A stretch of 12,492 bases of DNA from Chloroflexota bacterium (GCA_005879675.1 VBJE01000011.1:1-12492); one strand, 5' to 3'. Counted from the first letter of the stretch, positions 1-7,031 are shown. Notes: generated by a model not told the origin, from the sequence alone. Made by a program: numbers and translations.

Positions 1-829
1 TGTTGTGGAAGTTCGGCGACGCCCACTCGACGATGAGCCGCTGCTGCGCCTCGCTGCCCTGGGTCTCGAACGGGTACGGGTAGAGGCTCAGGAAGTGCGG
101 GGTAGCCGCGACCGCGACCGCCGACGCCAGCCCGACCACGACCAGGCGCCGAGCGTGCATCCTGTGCACCGGGTTGTCCTGGTCGAGCGCCCAGCTCAGC
201 AGCTCCGCCGCGAGTGCGACGCCCAGCCAGACGAAACCGATCACCCAGCCACCGTGCAGGTTCGCCCAGGCGATCATGACCAGCGGGAACCACATGATCG
301 CCCGGCTGCGGCCGCTTAGATAGCCGCGCAACCAGTACAGCTCGAGGCAGCTGAGCGCGAAGGTGATCATCTGCGCCCGGGGCCCCCAGATGGGCGTCCC
401 GGCTATCGCCCCGATCGCCAGCCCCATTCCGATGAACACGAAAGGCTGGCGGCGCACCTGGAGGTAGATCAGCCAGAAGCCGGCCCAGGTCAGGAGCCCG
501 AACAGGATCACGAGCGTGGTCAGGCCAAGCGTCTTGAAGGTCAGCCACATCAGGATCTCGGTCAGGTACTCGTGATCGGTCCAGACGTGGTTGGCCGCCG
601 TGAAGGTGAAGATGTCGGTGCTCGGAAGGCGGCCGTTCTCGGCCATCCACTGCCCGATCCGCAGGTGCCACCAGAAGTCGGGATCCTGCTCGGCGCCGAT
701 GAACAGCGAGAGGATGACGACCAGCACGCCGCCGAGGAGCAGCGTGCGGGCGCTCAGGCGCTCCGTCAGCCGCAGGGAGTCAGCTGCGGGCGAACGGGTT
801 CGGTAGGTAGCGGGGGACGCGTCTTGCAT
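1..829 (-). CDS. Polytopic membrane protein, GT-C-like, partial (runs off left edge)
   Basis: Reading the minus strand from an ATG at 829 gives 276 codons with no stop up to the window edge, so the C-terminus is missing. The N-terminus is about 28 hydrophilic residues, followed by a hydrophobic helix (about 29-46). Next comes a loop with the motif DPDFWWHLRIG (49-59), then PSTDIFTFT, then W-x-DHEYLTE. Several further hydrophobic helices follow. A first extracytoplasmic loop with paired Asp residues and a WWHL motif is typical of large bacterial membrane proteins resembling GT-C (lipid-linked sugar) glycosyltransferases. That function is inferred, and no substrate can be named. The start overlaps the 3' end of the upstream methyltransferase gene by 50 bases, which suggests translational coupling. 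No clear Shine-Dalgarno site precedes the ATG, so a later start such as the CTG or GTG codons near 775 or 727 is possible. I am sure of the gene, less sure of the start and function. Confidence 0.72.
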   Translation of the reverse strand, partial: MQDASPATYRTRSPAADSLRLTERLSARTLLLGGVLVVILSLFIGAEQDPDFWWHLRIGQWMAENGRLPSTDIFTFTAANHVWTDHEYLTEILMWLTFKTLGLTTLVILFGLLTWAGFWLIYLQVRRQPFVFIGMGLAIGAIAGTPIWGPRAQMITFALSCLELYWLRGYLSGRSRAIMWFPLVMIAWANLHGGWVIGFVWLGVALAAELLSWALDQDNPVHRMHARRLVVVGLASAVAVAATPHFLSLYPYPFETQGSEAQQRLIVEWASPNFHN

Positions 830-1511
830 ATTTCGGGTAGTCAGACGGAAAAGTAAGGGCGAGGATGCGCTCCTCCCAGCGGATCCGCATCAGCTCGCAC
901 GCGACGAAGTAGACGATCGCGAGGGCGCTCAGCCAGCCGGCGGTCGCGAGATTGACGCCGATCGCCGTCGCCACCTCGCCAAGGTAGACGGGGTGGCGGC
1001 TCAGTCCGTAGGGCCCGCCCGTCACCAGCCGCCGGGCCTCGGGGATGATCGAGAAGGAGCGGCGGAGGTAGGCCAGGGCCCAGACCGAGTAGGCCAGCCC
1101 GGCGGTGGCCAGGATGTCGGCCGCCAGCACCAGCTCCTCGCGCCGGGTGCCGCCGGGAAGCAAGCTCGCCCCGATGGCGGCGAAGGTGCCGCTGAAGGCG
1201 ATGAAGATCACCGCCAGACGATGGTCGGTGCCGCGCTGGGGCAGGCGCACCGCGTAGAGGACGACCAGCATCGTGAAATAGGCAAGGGCCAGGGCCTGCT
1301 GGAGGACGAACAGCAGGTCCGCCGGCCGGCGGACGCCCTGGACGCCGCCCCAGAGCAAAACGAGCTCCCGGGCGAGGAAGAGGCTGAAGAAGAGGGAGGG
1401 GAGGAGACGCCCCAGGACCAGGTCCCGCCAGTAGGCTCCGGAGCGCCGCTGCGTGTGCTCCGCGACGCCCGAAACCGCCATGTCGGCCAGAAGGGTAGCG
1501 ACCCGGACCAA
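780..1511 (-). CDS. Isoprenylcysteine carboxyl methyltransferase-like membrane protein (ICMT/PEMT family)
   Basis: This 243-residue integral membrane protein has about five hydrophobic segments. Its C-terminal third carries the signature of the ICMT/PEMT methyltransferase family: GGPYG at 165-169, RHPVYLGE at 172-179, an EE pair at 213-214, and a YPKYARRVPRYLP tail at 225-237. In characterised members these segments bind S-adenosylmethionine at the membrane. The bacterial substrate is unknown, and isoprenoid or phospholipid methylation is only inferred from the family. The longest reading frame starts at a TTG (1511) without a well-spaced Shine-Dalgarno site. The in-frame ATG at 1481 is an alternative. 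A GGGGAGG at 1548-1542 lies close before an in-frame ATT at 1538, so the true N-terminus is open. It ends inside the start region of the downstream membrane protein and probably shares its transcript. Confidence 0.82.
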   Translation of the reverse strand: MVRVATLLADMAVSGVAEHTQRRSGAYWRDLVLGRLLPSLFFSLFLARELVLLWGGVQGVRRPADLLFVLQQALALAYFTMLVVLYAVRLPQRGTDHRLAVIFIAFSGTFAAIGASLLPGGTRREELVLAADILATAGLAYSVWALAYLRRSFSIIPEARRLVTGGPYGLSRHPVYLGEVATAIGVNLATAGWLSALAIVYFVACELMRIRWEERILALTFPSDYPKYARRVPRYLPNPFARS

Positions 1512-1537
1512 GCCCTTGGTCGTTTTGGCTAATTGAA

Positions 1538-1566
1538 TTGACCTCCCCGGTACCGATGAGTAGCAT
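1538..1566 (+). promoter_or_regulatory. Candidate promoter of the flp pilin gene
   Basis: TTGACC (1538-1543) is five of six to the -35 consensus. It is separated by exactly 17 bases from TAGCAT (1561-1566), four of six to the -10 consensus. It lies in the divergent spacer and would give an untranslated leader of roughly 100 bases before flp. This is a match by eye only. Confidence 0.4.
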
Positions 1567-1619
1567 CCTCGCCTCGAGAGGACGCCCGGAAGCTCGCAAG
1601 AATCGGAAACGGGCGGCGT

Positions 1620-1641
1620 CTAGCAGGTCAGAAGCCTGTAG
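1620..1641 (+). repeat. Imperfect inverted repeat in the flp leader
   Basis: CTAGCAGG (1620-1627) and CCTGTAG (1635-1641) can pair as a seven-base-pair stem with one bulged G and a seven-base loop. It sits about ten bases before the flp Shine-Dalgarno site. It could be an mRNA hairpin that affects stability or initiation, or an operator. It could also be chance, since such short repeats are common. Confidence 0.3.
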
Positions 1642-1650
1642 TTCGGAAAA

Positions 1651-1660
1651 AAGGAGGTGA
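1651..1660 (+). promoter_or_regulatory. Strong Shine-Dalgarno site of flp
   Basis: AAGGAGGTGA is a near-perfect complement of the 16S rRNA 3' end. GGAGG ends 13 bases before the flp ATG, which is longer than usual. An in-frame alternative can be excluded: the GTG inside this site hits a stop after six codons. The ATG at 1671 is the only start that gives an intact pilin. Confidence 0.7.
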
Positions 1661-1670
1661 AATCGCAGAA

Positions 1671-1847
1671 ATGTTGAACCTTTACTGGAAGCTTCGCAGC
1701 CTTACGACTCGTCAGGAAGGCCAGGGCATGGTTGAGTACGCCCTGATCCTCGTGCTCGTCTCAATCGTGGTCATCGTGATCCTTCTTACGATGGGCAACC
1801 AGATCAAGAACGTGTTCTCGAACGTCGTAGCCGCTCTGGGAGCGTAA
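1671..1847 (+). CDS. flp: Flp/Fap-type pilin, major subunit of the Tad pilus
   Basis: This small gene encodes 58 residues. A short basic leader (Met1 to Gly17, containing RSLTTRQEG) is followed by QGMVEYALILVLV and a hydrophobic helix to about residue 40. It ends in a short polar tail, NQIKNVFSNVVAALG. Cleavage after Gly17 by a TadV/CpaA-type prepilin peptidase would put Glu at +5 and Tyr at +6 of a 41-residue mature pilin, as is usual in the Flp family. The subunit is extracted from the membrane and polymerised into the adhesive Tad pilus. It is the first gene of the cluster, has a very strong Shine-Dalgarno site, and is followed at once by an intrinsic terminator. That fits high expression of the pilin relative to the machinery. 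No peptidase gene lies in this window. Confidence 0.93.
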   Translation: MLNLYWKLRSLTTRQEGQGMVEYALILVLVSIVVIVILLTMGNQIKNVFSNVVAALGA

Positions 1848-1871
1848 GAGCTCACGTAATCGCACCTTCAA

Positions 1872-1903
1872 AGAGAGCCCCGCGAGGGGCTCTCTCTTCT
1901 TTA
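1872..1903 (+). terminator. Intrinsic terminator or attenuator after flp
   Basis: AGAGAGCCCC (1872-1881) and GGGGCTCTCT (1886-1895) form a perfect ten-base-pair stem closed by a GCGA tetraloop. A pyrimidine tract, CTTCTTT, follows. It starts 24 bases after the flp stop codon. It should end most flp transcripts and let few continue into cpaB, giving much more pilin than assembly machinery. Confidence 0.85.
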
Positions 1904-1936
1904 CAGCCAATCGGGGTGAAGAACGCGGTCCGCGTG

Positions 1937-1962
1937 TTTACAATGTCGCCACTTTTAGCAAT
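1937..1962 (+). promoter_or_regulatory. Weak candidate promoter for cpaB and the Tad machinery genes
   Basis: The stretch between the terminator and cpaB is locally A/T-rich. TACAAT (1939-1944) is five of six to the -10 consensus, but its -35 region is poor. Alternatively, TTTACA (1937-1942) resembles a -35, but TAGCAAT (1956-1962) is then too close. A promoter is plausible here because the terminator separates these genes from flp. The exact elements are uncertain. Confidence 0.3.
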
Positions 1963-1982
1963 CCCGTTCTCAGGAATCAATC

Positions 1983-1990
1983 GGAGGTGA
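1983..1990 (+). promoter_or_regulatory. Shine-Dalgarno site that fixes the TTG start of cpaB
   Basis: GGAGGTGA ends seven bases before TTG at 1998. This good spacing selects the unusual TTG start. No ATG or GTG lies between the site and the predicted membrane anchor that would keep the basic N-terminal residues. Confidence 0.7.
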
Positions 1991-1997
1991 CTTAGTC

Positions 1998-2879
1998 TTG
2001 GCCGTCGCACCTGCTGCTGCAAGGCCCCGTCCCGGCGGGGGTCGACTCTTCATCATCGTCGGTGTTCTGCTCGCCGCCCTCGCCTTCGGCGGCGTGTTCC
2101 TCCTCGGCAACGTAGGTGGCGGAGGCGGGCTCGGCGGACCGACGAACGTCGTCGTCATCGCCAAGCAGACGATCCCGTTGCGCCACCAGATCACCGCGGC
2201 CGACCTCGAGACGGCCAAAGCCAGCGTCAACGGCAACGCCACGCTCGGCAACGTCTACACGACCACGGCCGACGTCGTCAACAAGGTCGCGCAGATCCCC
2301 ATCAGCAGGGGCGCGCTGATCACCTCGGACATGCTCGCGACAGACCCCAACGTGATCCCGTCCGGAGCAGTTCCCGTGTATCTGCCGCTGGCCAAGGGCT
2401 ACGTGGCGATGACGATTCCGACGGGTGAGCAGCAAGGCGTTGCCGGCCACATCAGCGTTGGCGACTACATCACGGTCATCGCGTCGGTGAGCGTGCAGAT
2501 CTTCTCTTCCGGCGGCCAGCAGCAGGGTCCGCCGAAGTCGGTCAGCAAGACGGTGTTCACGAACCTCCGGATCATCGGGCTCGGTCCCGCCTCTTCGGGG
2601 GTCACCTCAGCCGCCGGAAACGGCCAGACGACGACGCAGGGTGGCGCGACCACGACAGGGGTCACGTCCAGCCTGACAGTCGAGCTGACGCAATGCGACG
2701 CGGAATATCTGACGTGGTTCCTGGCCAACACGACCATCCGCTACACGCTCGAGTCATACAAGGACTACAAGCCCACACCGCCCGGGGACAACGACGACCC
2801 CGCGTGCCTCCAGATCACCTCGGCCGGTGGGGTGAGCAACAAGCAGGTCGACGCCAAGTACCACTTCTCCACGCTTTAA
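1998..2879 (+). CDS. cpaB: Tad pilus assembly protein CpaB/RcpC
   Basis: The 293-residue protein has a short basic N-terminus (RPRPGGGR), one membrane anchor (about 17-37) and a glycine linker. A SAF-type domain follows (about 50-115), starting VVVIAKQTIPLRHQITAADL, and then the RcpC/CpaB domain (about 130-250) with the IPTGEQQGVAGHISVGDYITV segment. Residues 200-225 are low-complexity Gly/Thr. In Tad systems CpaB/RcpC is an envelope protein thought to link the inner-membrane machine to the outer structures; its exact role is unsettled. Length is typical. The start is a TTG with a well-placed Shine-Dalgarno site. The gene follows the post-flp terminator by about 95 bases, and its stop lies 12 bases before cpaF, so the two are in one operon. 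Confidence 0.9.
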   Translation: MAVAPAAARPRPGGGRLFIIVGVLLAALAFGGVFLLGNVGGGGGLGGPTNVVVIAKQTIPLRHQITAADLETAKASVNGNATLGNVYTTTADVVNKVAQIPISRGALITSDMLATDPNVIPSGAVPVYLPLAKGYVAMTIPTGEQQGVAGHISVGDYITVIASVSVQIFSSGGQQQGPPKSVSKTVFTNLRIIGLGPASSGVTSAAGNGQTTTQGGATTTGVTSSLTVELTQCDAEYLTWFLANTTIRYTLESYKDYKPTPPGDNDDPACLQITSAGGVSNKQVDAKYHFSTL

Positions 2880-2891
2880 CCAGGGACTCGG

Positions 2892-4376
2892 ATGGGTCTC
2901 CTCGACAGGGTCAAGCAGAACCAGACGGTTCCGCCGGCGGGAGCGGGTAATGGGCCCGCGACCGCAACCCTGCCGGGGGCGACCCCGTACACGCCGCATG
3001 CCGCGATCCCTGTAGCGCAGCCCGCGGCGACGGCGCCTCCCGCGACATCGCTCTCCCAGCGCGCGGCCCCGACCGGCGCGGAGCTCACCCCCGCCTTCAC
3101 CGCGGCCAAGGTGCAGATCCACGCCAAGCTGATCGAGAAGTACGCGGACGAGATCGACTCCAGCAACAAGGCGGGCGTCCGCGAAAAGATCCTCGAGCTC
3201 GCAGAGGAGTACTTCCGCACGACGGCGATGACGATGACCAAGAACGACAAGGAGCGCCTTGTCGACTCGGTCCTCGACGACGTGCTGGGACTGGGCCCGC
3301 TGGAGGCGCTGCTCGCCGACCCGAACATCACTGAGATCATGGCCAACCACCCGAAGCAGATCTATGTCGAGAAGAGCGGCGAGCCGATCCTGTCCTCGGT
3401 GACGTTCGAGTCGGAACGTCAGATGCGCCAGGTCATCGACCGCATCGTGAGCCTGGTCGGGCGCCGCGTCGACGAGTCGACGCCTATCTGTGACGCGCGC
3501 CTCAAAGACGGCTCCCGTGTCAACGTGGTCATCCCGCCGATCGCCCTCAAAGGACCCGCGCTCACGATCCGCAAGTTCGCCAAAGAAAAGTGGGGACCGG
3601 CCGACATCGTCAACCGGTTCAAGTCCTCGAGCCCGGAGATCATGACGTTCCTGCGCTCGTGCGTGCGAGCGCGCCTGAACATCCTCGTCTCCGGGGGCAC
3701 CGGCTCAGGTAAGACGACGTTGCTCAACATCCTGTCTTCGTTCATTCCGGAGAACGAGCGCTTGATCACCTGCGAGGACGCTGCCGAGCTGCAGCTGCAG
3801 CAGCCCCACTGGATCCAGCTCGAGTCGCGTCCGCCCAACGTCGAAGGCAAAGGCGCGGTGCCGATCCGCGAGCTGGTCAAGAGCTGTCTCCGTATGCGCC
3901 CCGACCGCATCATCGTCGGCGAGTGTCGTGGCGGCGAGGCCCTGGACATGCTCCAGGCCATGAACACCGGCCACGATGGATCGATGTCGACCCTTCACGC
4001 CAACAACCCGAAGGAATGCCTGGTCCGCCTCGAGACGCTTGTGCTCCAGGCAGGCCAGGACCTTCCTTCGCGGGCCATCCGCGAGACGATCGGCTCGGCG
4101 ATCCACCTGATCGTCCAGCAGTCCCGTCTTCGCGGTGGTGTGCGCCGCATCGTGAGCGTCGCCGAGGTCATGGGCATCAAGGACGGGGAGGTCCAGTTCC
4201 AGGAGCTGTTCCTCTTCAAGCAAGTCGGCGTCAGCCCCGAGGGCAAGGCCGTCGGCTATCACACCGGAACCGGGACTCTGCCCGCGCGGATGGAGCATCT
4301 GAGGGCCGAGGGCGAAGACGTCGCCGAACAGCTATTTGCGCCTATACGCCAGCCCTCGCCGGATAAGCTGTACTGA
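2892..4376 (+). CDS. cpaF: Tad pilus assembly ATPase CpaF/TadA
   Basis: This 494-residue cytoplasmic hexameric secretion ATPase (type II/IV secretion superfamily) powers Flp pilus assembly. Residues 1-70 are rich in Ala, Pro and Thr and probably disordered. A charged helical region follows, then the N-terminal domain with the segment GPLEALLADPNITEIMAN. Walker A is GGTGSGKT at 268-275. Walker B is RIIVGE at 339-344, with the catalytic Glu at 344. The His box is STLHANN, with His369. The start ATG has an AGGGA-type site nine bases upstream. The stop is 17 bases before tadB, and the product should dock on TadB/TadC. A CpaE/TadZ localisation ATPase is often encoded between cpaB and cpaF, but not here. 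A second paralogue lies at 8159. Confidence 0.96.
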   Translation: MGLLDRVKQNQTVPPAGAGNGPATATLPGATPYTPHAAIPVAQPAATAPPATSLSQRAAPTGAELTPAFTAAKVQIHAKLIEKYADEIDSSNKAGVREKILELAEEYFRTTAMTMTKNDKERLVDSVLDDVLGLGPLEALLADPNITEIMANHPKQIYVEKSGEPILSSVTFESERQMRQVIDRIVSLVGRRVDESTPICDARLKDGSRVNVVIPPIALKGPALTIRKFAKEKWGPADIVNRFKSSSPEIMTFLRSCVRARLNILVSGGTGSGKTTLLNILSSFIPENERLITCEDAAELQLQQPHWIQLESRPPNVEGKGAVPIRELVKSCLRMRPDRIIVGECRGGEALDMLQAMNTGHDGSMSTLHANNPKECLVRLETLVLQAGQDLPSRAIRETIGSAIHLIVQQSRLRGGVRRIVSVAEVMGIKDGEVQFQELFLFKQVGVSPEGKAVGYHTGTGTLPARMEHLRAEGEDVAEQLFAPIRQPSPDKLY

Positions 4377-4393
4377 CCTTTCAGGAGGATTAG

Positions 4394-5227
4394 ATGTCCA
4401 TCGCCGTGGTTTTCGCGCTGATCGCCTTCGCCGGAGTCTTCCTCTTCTTCCTCGGCATAAACCAGATGCGGCGCGCGGCCGGGGGCTCCGAGGACTTCCA
4501 GGCCAGGCTGGCCGCGTATGGCGTGACGACTGCCGGTGCGCAGGCGCTGCCGCAGTCGCAGGGCATGCGCGACACCCTCAACCGTCTGTTCTCGCCGGCT
4601 GCGGAGCGCATGGGCCGCGGCAACGCCAAGAAGGGCAAGCCGTCGGTGGCGGAACAGCTGCAGCGGGCTGACCTGAAGCTGCGACCCTCCGAGTACTTCA
4701 TGATCCAGCTCGGGAGCGGCATCCTGGTCGGCCTCATCGCGTACTGGCGATGGGGGCTCATCTTCGGGGGCCTGTTCCTCCTCGGCTACCTGGCCCCTGG
4801 TTTCTATGTCAAGTACCGGGTCAGCCAGCGTCTCAAGAAGTTCAACAACCAGCTCGGAGACACGCTGACTCTGCTCTCGAACGCGCTCAAGGCCGGCTAC
4901 TCGTTCGCGCAGGCGATCGACACCGTGGCCAAGAACGCCGTGGCGCCCATCGGCGACGAGTTCGCGCGTGCCGTCCGGGAGATGAACCTCGGCGGCTCGC
5001 CCGACGAAGCGCTGGGGAACATCACCAAGCGCATCGCGAGCGCGGACTTCGACCTGGTCGCGACCGCCTACTCGATCCACCGCACCGTCGGTGGCAACCT
5101 GGCGGAGATCCTCGACAACATCGCCTACACGATCCGCGAACGCGTTCGGATCAAAGGCGGGCGCGCGCGTCCGGCTCGATCATCACCGCGCTGCCGATCC
5201 TCCTGGCCGCGTTCATGTTCTTCGTGA
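4394..5227 (+). CDS. tadB: Tad platform protein TadB, type II secretion F family, truncated by frameshift
   Basis: TadB is one of two inner-membrane platform proteins that transmit CpaF motion to pilin. The ATG is five bases after GGAGG (about 4383-4387). A membrane helix spans residues 4-22, a cytoplasmic stretch follows, and a hydrophobic pair lies around 104-137. The T2SF domain runs from about 152, with TLTLLSNALKAGYSFAQAID, to TIRERVRIKG ending at 255. After codon 255 (5158) the frame turns into unrelated Arg/Ser/Pro-rich sequence and stops at 5227, at 277 residues. The proper C-terminus continues in another frame to 5349. As read, the product would lack its last two membrane helices and would probably not work. 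A sequencing or assembly error in the GC-only stretch at 5156-5169 is as likely as a true mutation. Confidence 0.88.
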   Translation: MSIAVVFALIAFAGVFLFFLGINQMRRAAGGSEDFQARLAAYGVTTAGAQALPQSQGMRDTLNRLFSPAAERMGRGNAKKGKPSVAEQLQRADLKLRPSEYFMIQLGSGILVGLIAYWRWGLIFGGLFLLGYLAPGFYVKYRVSQRLKKFNNQLGDTLTLLSNALKAGYSFAQAIDTVAKNAVAPIGDEFARAVREMNLGGSPDEALGNITKRIASADFDLVATAYSIHRTVGGNLAEILDNIAYTIRERVRIKGGRARPARSSPRCRSSWPRSCSS

Positions 5228-5349
5228 CGCCGACCTACTTCCAGCCGATGTTCGGCAGCGTCATCGGGTGGATCCTGCTCGTGATCGGCGGTTTCATGAT
5301 CTTCATCGGCAACTTGATCATCCGCCGCATCGTGGCGATCGAGGTTTAG
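5161..5349 (+). pseudogene. tadB: TadB C-terminal part, out of frame with the upstream half
   Basis: In the frame that ends at the TAG at 5347-5349, codons from 5161 read ARASGSIITALPILLAAF, followed by two hydrophobic helices and the tail IIRRIVAIEV. This matches the expected end of a TadB T2SF domain. It has no start codon or Shine-Dalgarno site of its own and joins the upstream half only through a frameshift. In related TadB proteins, as I recall them, about eight residues of the form EIRxLTAQ lie between the RIKG and RxSG segments. Here only two bases separate them. A missing block of 22 bases would explain both the lost residues and the shift. Confidence 0.75.
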
Positions 5350-5352
5350 TCG

Positions 5353-6273
5353 ATGAGCACCACCATGATCCTCGCCGTCGCTGTCGCCATCGGAGTCCTG
5401 ATGATCTTCATCGGGCTCGCCCGCACGCCTTGCTCGAGCACGACGCTCAGCGTGCAGCAGCGCCTCTCCGTCTACAGCGGCGAGAAACCGCTGTCCGTCG
5501 AAGAGATCGAGCTCGAGCGGCCGTTCAGCGAACGCGTCATGCGGCCGGCAATCGAAAAGCTCGGCTCGTTGCTGTCACGCTCCACGCCACAGAAGGCGCG
5601 GCAGGACCTGCTGAACAGGCTCGAGCTCGCCGGCCGGCCCGGCAACCTGACACCCGAGGACTTCGCCGCGGTGCGCCTGGTCGCGGCCGCGGTGTTCGGG
5701 GCGCTCGGCGTGCTCATCGGTCTCCTTCTCGCGAACCCGCTCTACCTCGTGATCGCGCTGGTGGTCGGCGTGATCCTCGGCTACTACGTGCCCGTCCTGT
5801 GGCTGAAGCAGAAGGTCGACGCGCGCAAGGCTGAGATCCAGAAGAACCTCCCCGACGCCCTCGACCTGCTCGTGATCTGCGTCGACGCCGGCCTTGGTTT
5901 CGACGCCGCCCTCGCGAGGGTGACGGACAAGTACAGGAACGCTCTGTCGGACCTGCTGTCGAAGGCGCTGCGCGAGGTCAGCCTCGGCCGCCCGCGCCTC
6001 GAGGCGCTGGACGAGATGGGGCGCAACAGCGGCGTCGAAGACCTGCACAACTTCATCCAGGCCGTGATCCAGTCGGAGCAGTTCGGCACCGGCATAGGCA
6101 AGATCCTGCGCATCCAGGCCGACGAGATGCGGCGCAGGCGACGCCAGCGCGCGCAGGAGAGAGGGGCCCAGGCGACGCTGAAGATGATGCTGCCCATGGT
6201 CGGCTGCATCTTCCCGACGCTGTGGATCGTGCTCCTCGGCCCGGCCGTGCTGATCCTGATGCGACCCAGGTAA
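5353..6273 (+). CDS. tadC: Tad platform protein TadC, type II secretion F family
   Basis: This 306-residue inner-membrane protein is the partner of TadB in the pilus platform. It has a membrane helix at about 5-21, a cytoplasmic region, and two helices at about 106-148. The T2SF domain runs from QKNLPDALDLLVICVDAGLGF (163-183) through SLGRPRLEALDEMGRNSG to RRQRAQERGAQATLKMMLP. A last hydrophobic pair ends the chain (about 279-303). The equivalent of the segment missing in TadB is intact here. The ATG lies three bases after the TadB stop, with GAGG nine bases upstream, so translation is likely coupled. It is the last Tad gene of the run: the next gene is convergent and ends only 14 bases away. 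Confidence 0.93.
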   Translation: MSTTMILAVAVAIGVLMIFIGLARTPCSSTTLSVQQRLSVYSGEKPLSVEEIELERPFSERVMRPAIEKLGSLLSRSTPQKARQDLLNRLELAGRPGNLTPEDFAAVRLVAAAVFGALGVLIGLLLANPLYLVIALVVGVILGYYVPVLWLKQKVDARKAEIQKNLPDALDLLVICVDAGLGFDAALARVTDKYRNALSDLLSKALREVSLGRPRLEALDEMGRNSGVEDLHNFIQAVIQSEQFGTGIGKILRIQADEMRRRRRQRAQERGAQATLKMMLPMVGCIFPTLWIVLLGPAVLILMRPR

Positions 6274-6287
6274 CAGCTCCGAGCGGC

Positions 6288-7031
6288 TCAGCCGGCGGTC
6301 AGAAAGTCGATCGCCGCCTGTTTGAACTCACGGGCCGGGACGGCGCTCATGTGATCGCGTCCTGAGATCGTGACCAGCCGCGCGGAGGGAATCTCTTCGA
6401 TAAGCTGCGGCGCGCCGCGGGCGATCTCGTCGCGATCGCCGAGGACGATGAGGATCGGGGTGTGGATCCTGGCCAGGCGCTCGGGGTGATGCTCGGGCTG
6501 CAGTCCGCGTATGCACGCGGCGAGGGCGACAAGGTCGTTCGCCGGACGGGCGGACGCGAACTTGAAGAAGGTCTGCGCCACGGGGTCGTCGGTGGGCCGG
6601 CCGGTGCGAAAGGCGTGGGCGATCTGGTCGGCGTGCCCGATGGCCCCGCTCGCGCCGATGCCGCCGAGCACTGCGCGGGTCACGCGGTCTGGGAAATCGA
6701 GGATCACCTCCAGGCCGATGCGCGCCCCCATCGAGTAGCCGATGTATGCGGCCGAGGCGATATCGAGGTGGTCGAGCAGCCGCACCACATCGCCGGTCAT
6801 CACGTCCACGGCGTAGGCGGCCTCGTCGTGCGGCTTGTCGCTGTGTCCGTGGCCGCGGCAATCGAGGCCGACCACCCGAAAGCCGTTGGTCGACAGCGTC
6901 TCCTGCCAGCGCGTGCCGACCCAGTTCAGGCGGTAGTCGGAGGCGAAGCCGTGGACCGCAATCAAAGGGGTTCCATCCTCCGGCCCGTGGAGCTCGTAGT
7001 GGAGGCGCACGCCATCGCTGTCGAAATCCAT
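6288..7031 (-). CDS. Alpha/beta-fold hydrolase
   Basis: The protein has 247 residues with all the marks of the alpha/beta hydrolase fold. It shows the oxyanion segment HGFASD (27-32), the strand VVGLDCRGHGHSD (53-65), and the nucleophile elbow GYSMG with Ser100. The acid lies in GDRDE (Asp201 or Asp199) and the catalytic His227 in GRDHM. The substrate cannot be predicted; esterase-like and C-C-bond hydrolases share this pattern. The frame stays open upstream to an ATG at 7115, but the added residues are Arg/Cys-rich and would overlap the divergent DUF192 gene. The ATG at 7031, which starts MDFDSDGVRLHYE at the first strand, is preferred. It has no Shine-Dalgarno site. It sits between Tad genes and comF on the opposite strand, with no evident link to pili. 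Confidence 0.9.
   Translation of the reverse strand: MDFDSDGVRLHYELHGPEDGTPLIAVHGFASDYRLNWVGTRWQETLSTNGFRVVGLDCRGHGHSDKPHDEAAYAVDVMTGDVVRLLDHLDIASAAYIGYSMGARIGLEVILDFPDRVTRAVLGGIGASGAIGHADQIAHAFRTGRPTDDPVAQTFFKFASARPANDLVALAACIRGLQPEHHPERLARIHTPILIVLGDRDEIARGAPQLIEEIPSARLVTISGRDHMSAVPAREFKQAAIDFLTAG

Noticed and set aside
841..1599. A 252-codon minus-strand frame overlapping the methyltransferase gene
   Set aside because: The other frame shows clear ICMT/PEMT motifs, while this one is Pro/Arg/Gly-rich with no recognisable fold.
1567..1670. Riboswitch (for example cyclic di-GMP type) in the flp leader
   Set aside because: I could not find the conserved core sequences or the nested helices; only one short hairpin is visible.
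5150..5180. Programmed ribosomal frameshift in tadB
   Set aside because: There is no slippery heptamer of the usual kind, and expected conserved residues appear missing, so mutation or assembly error explains it better.
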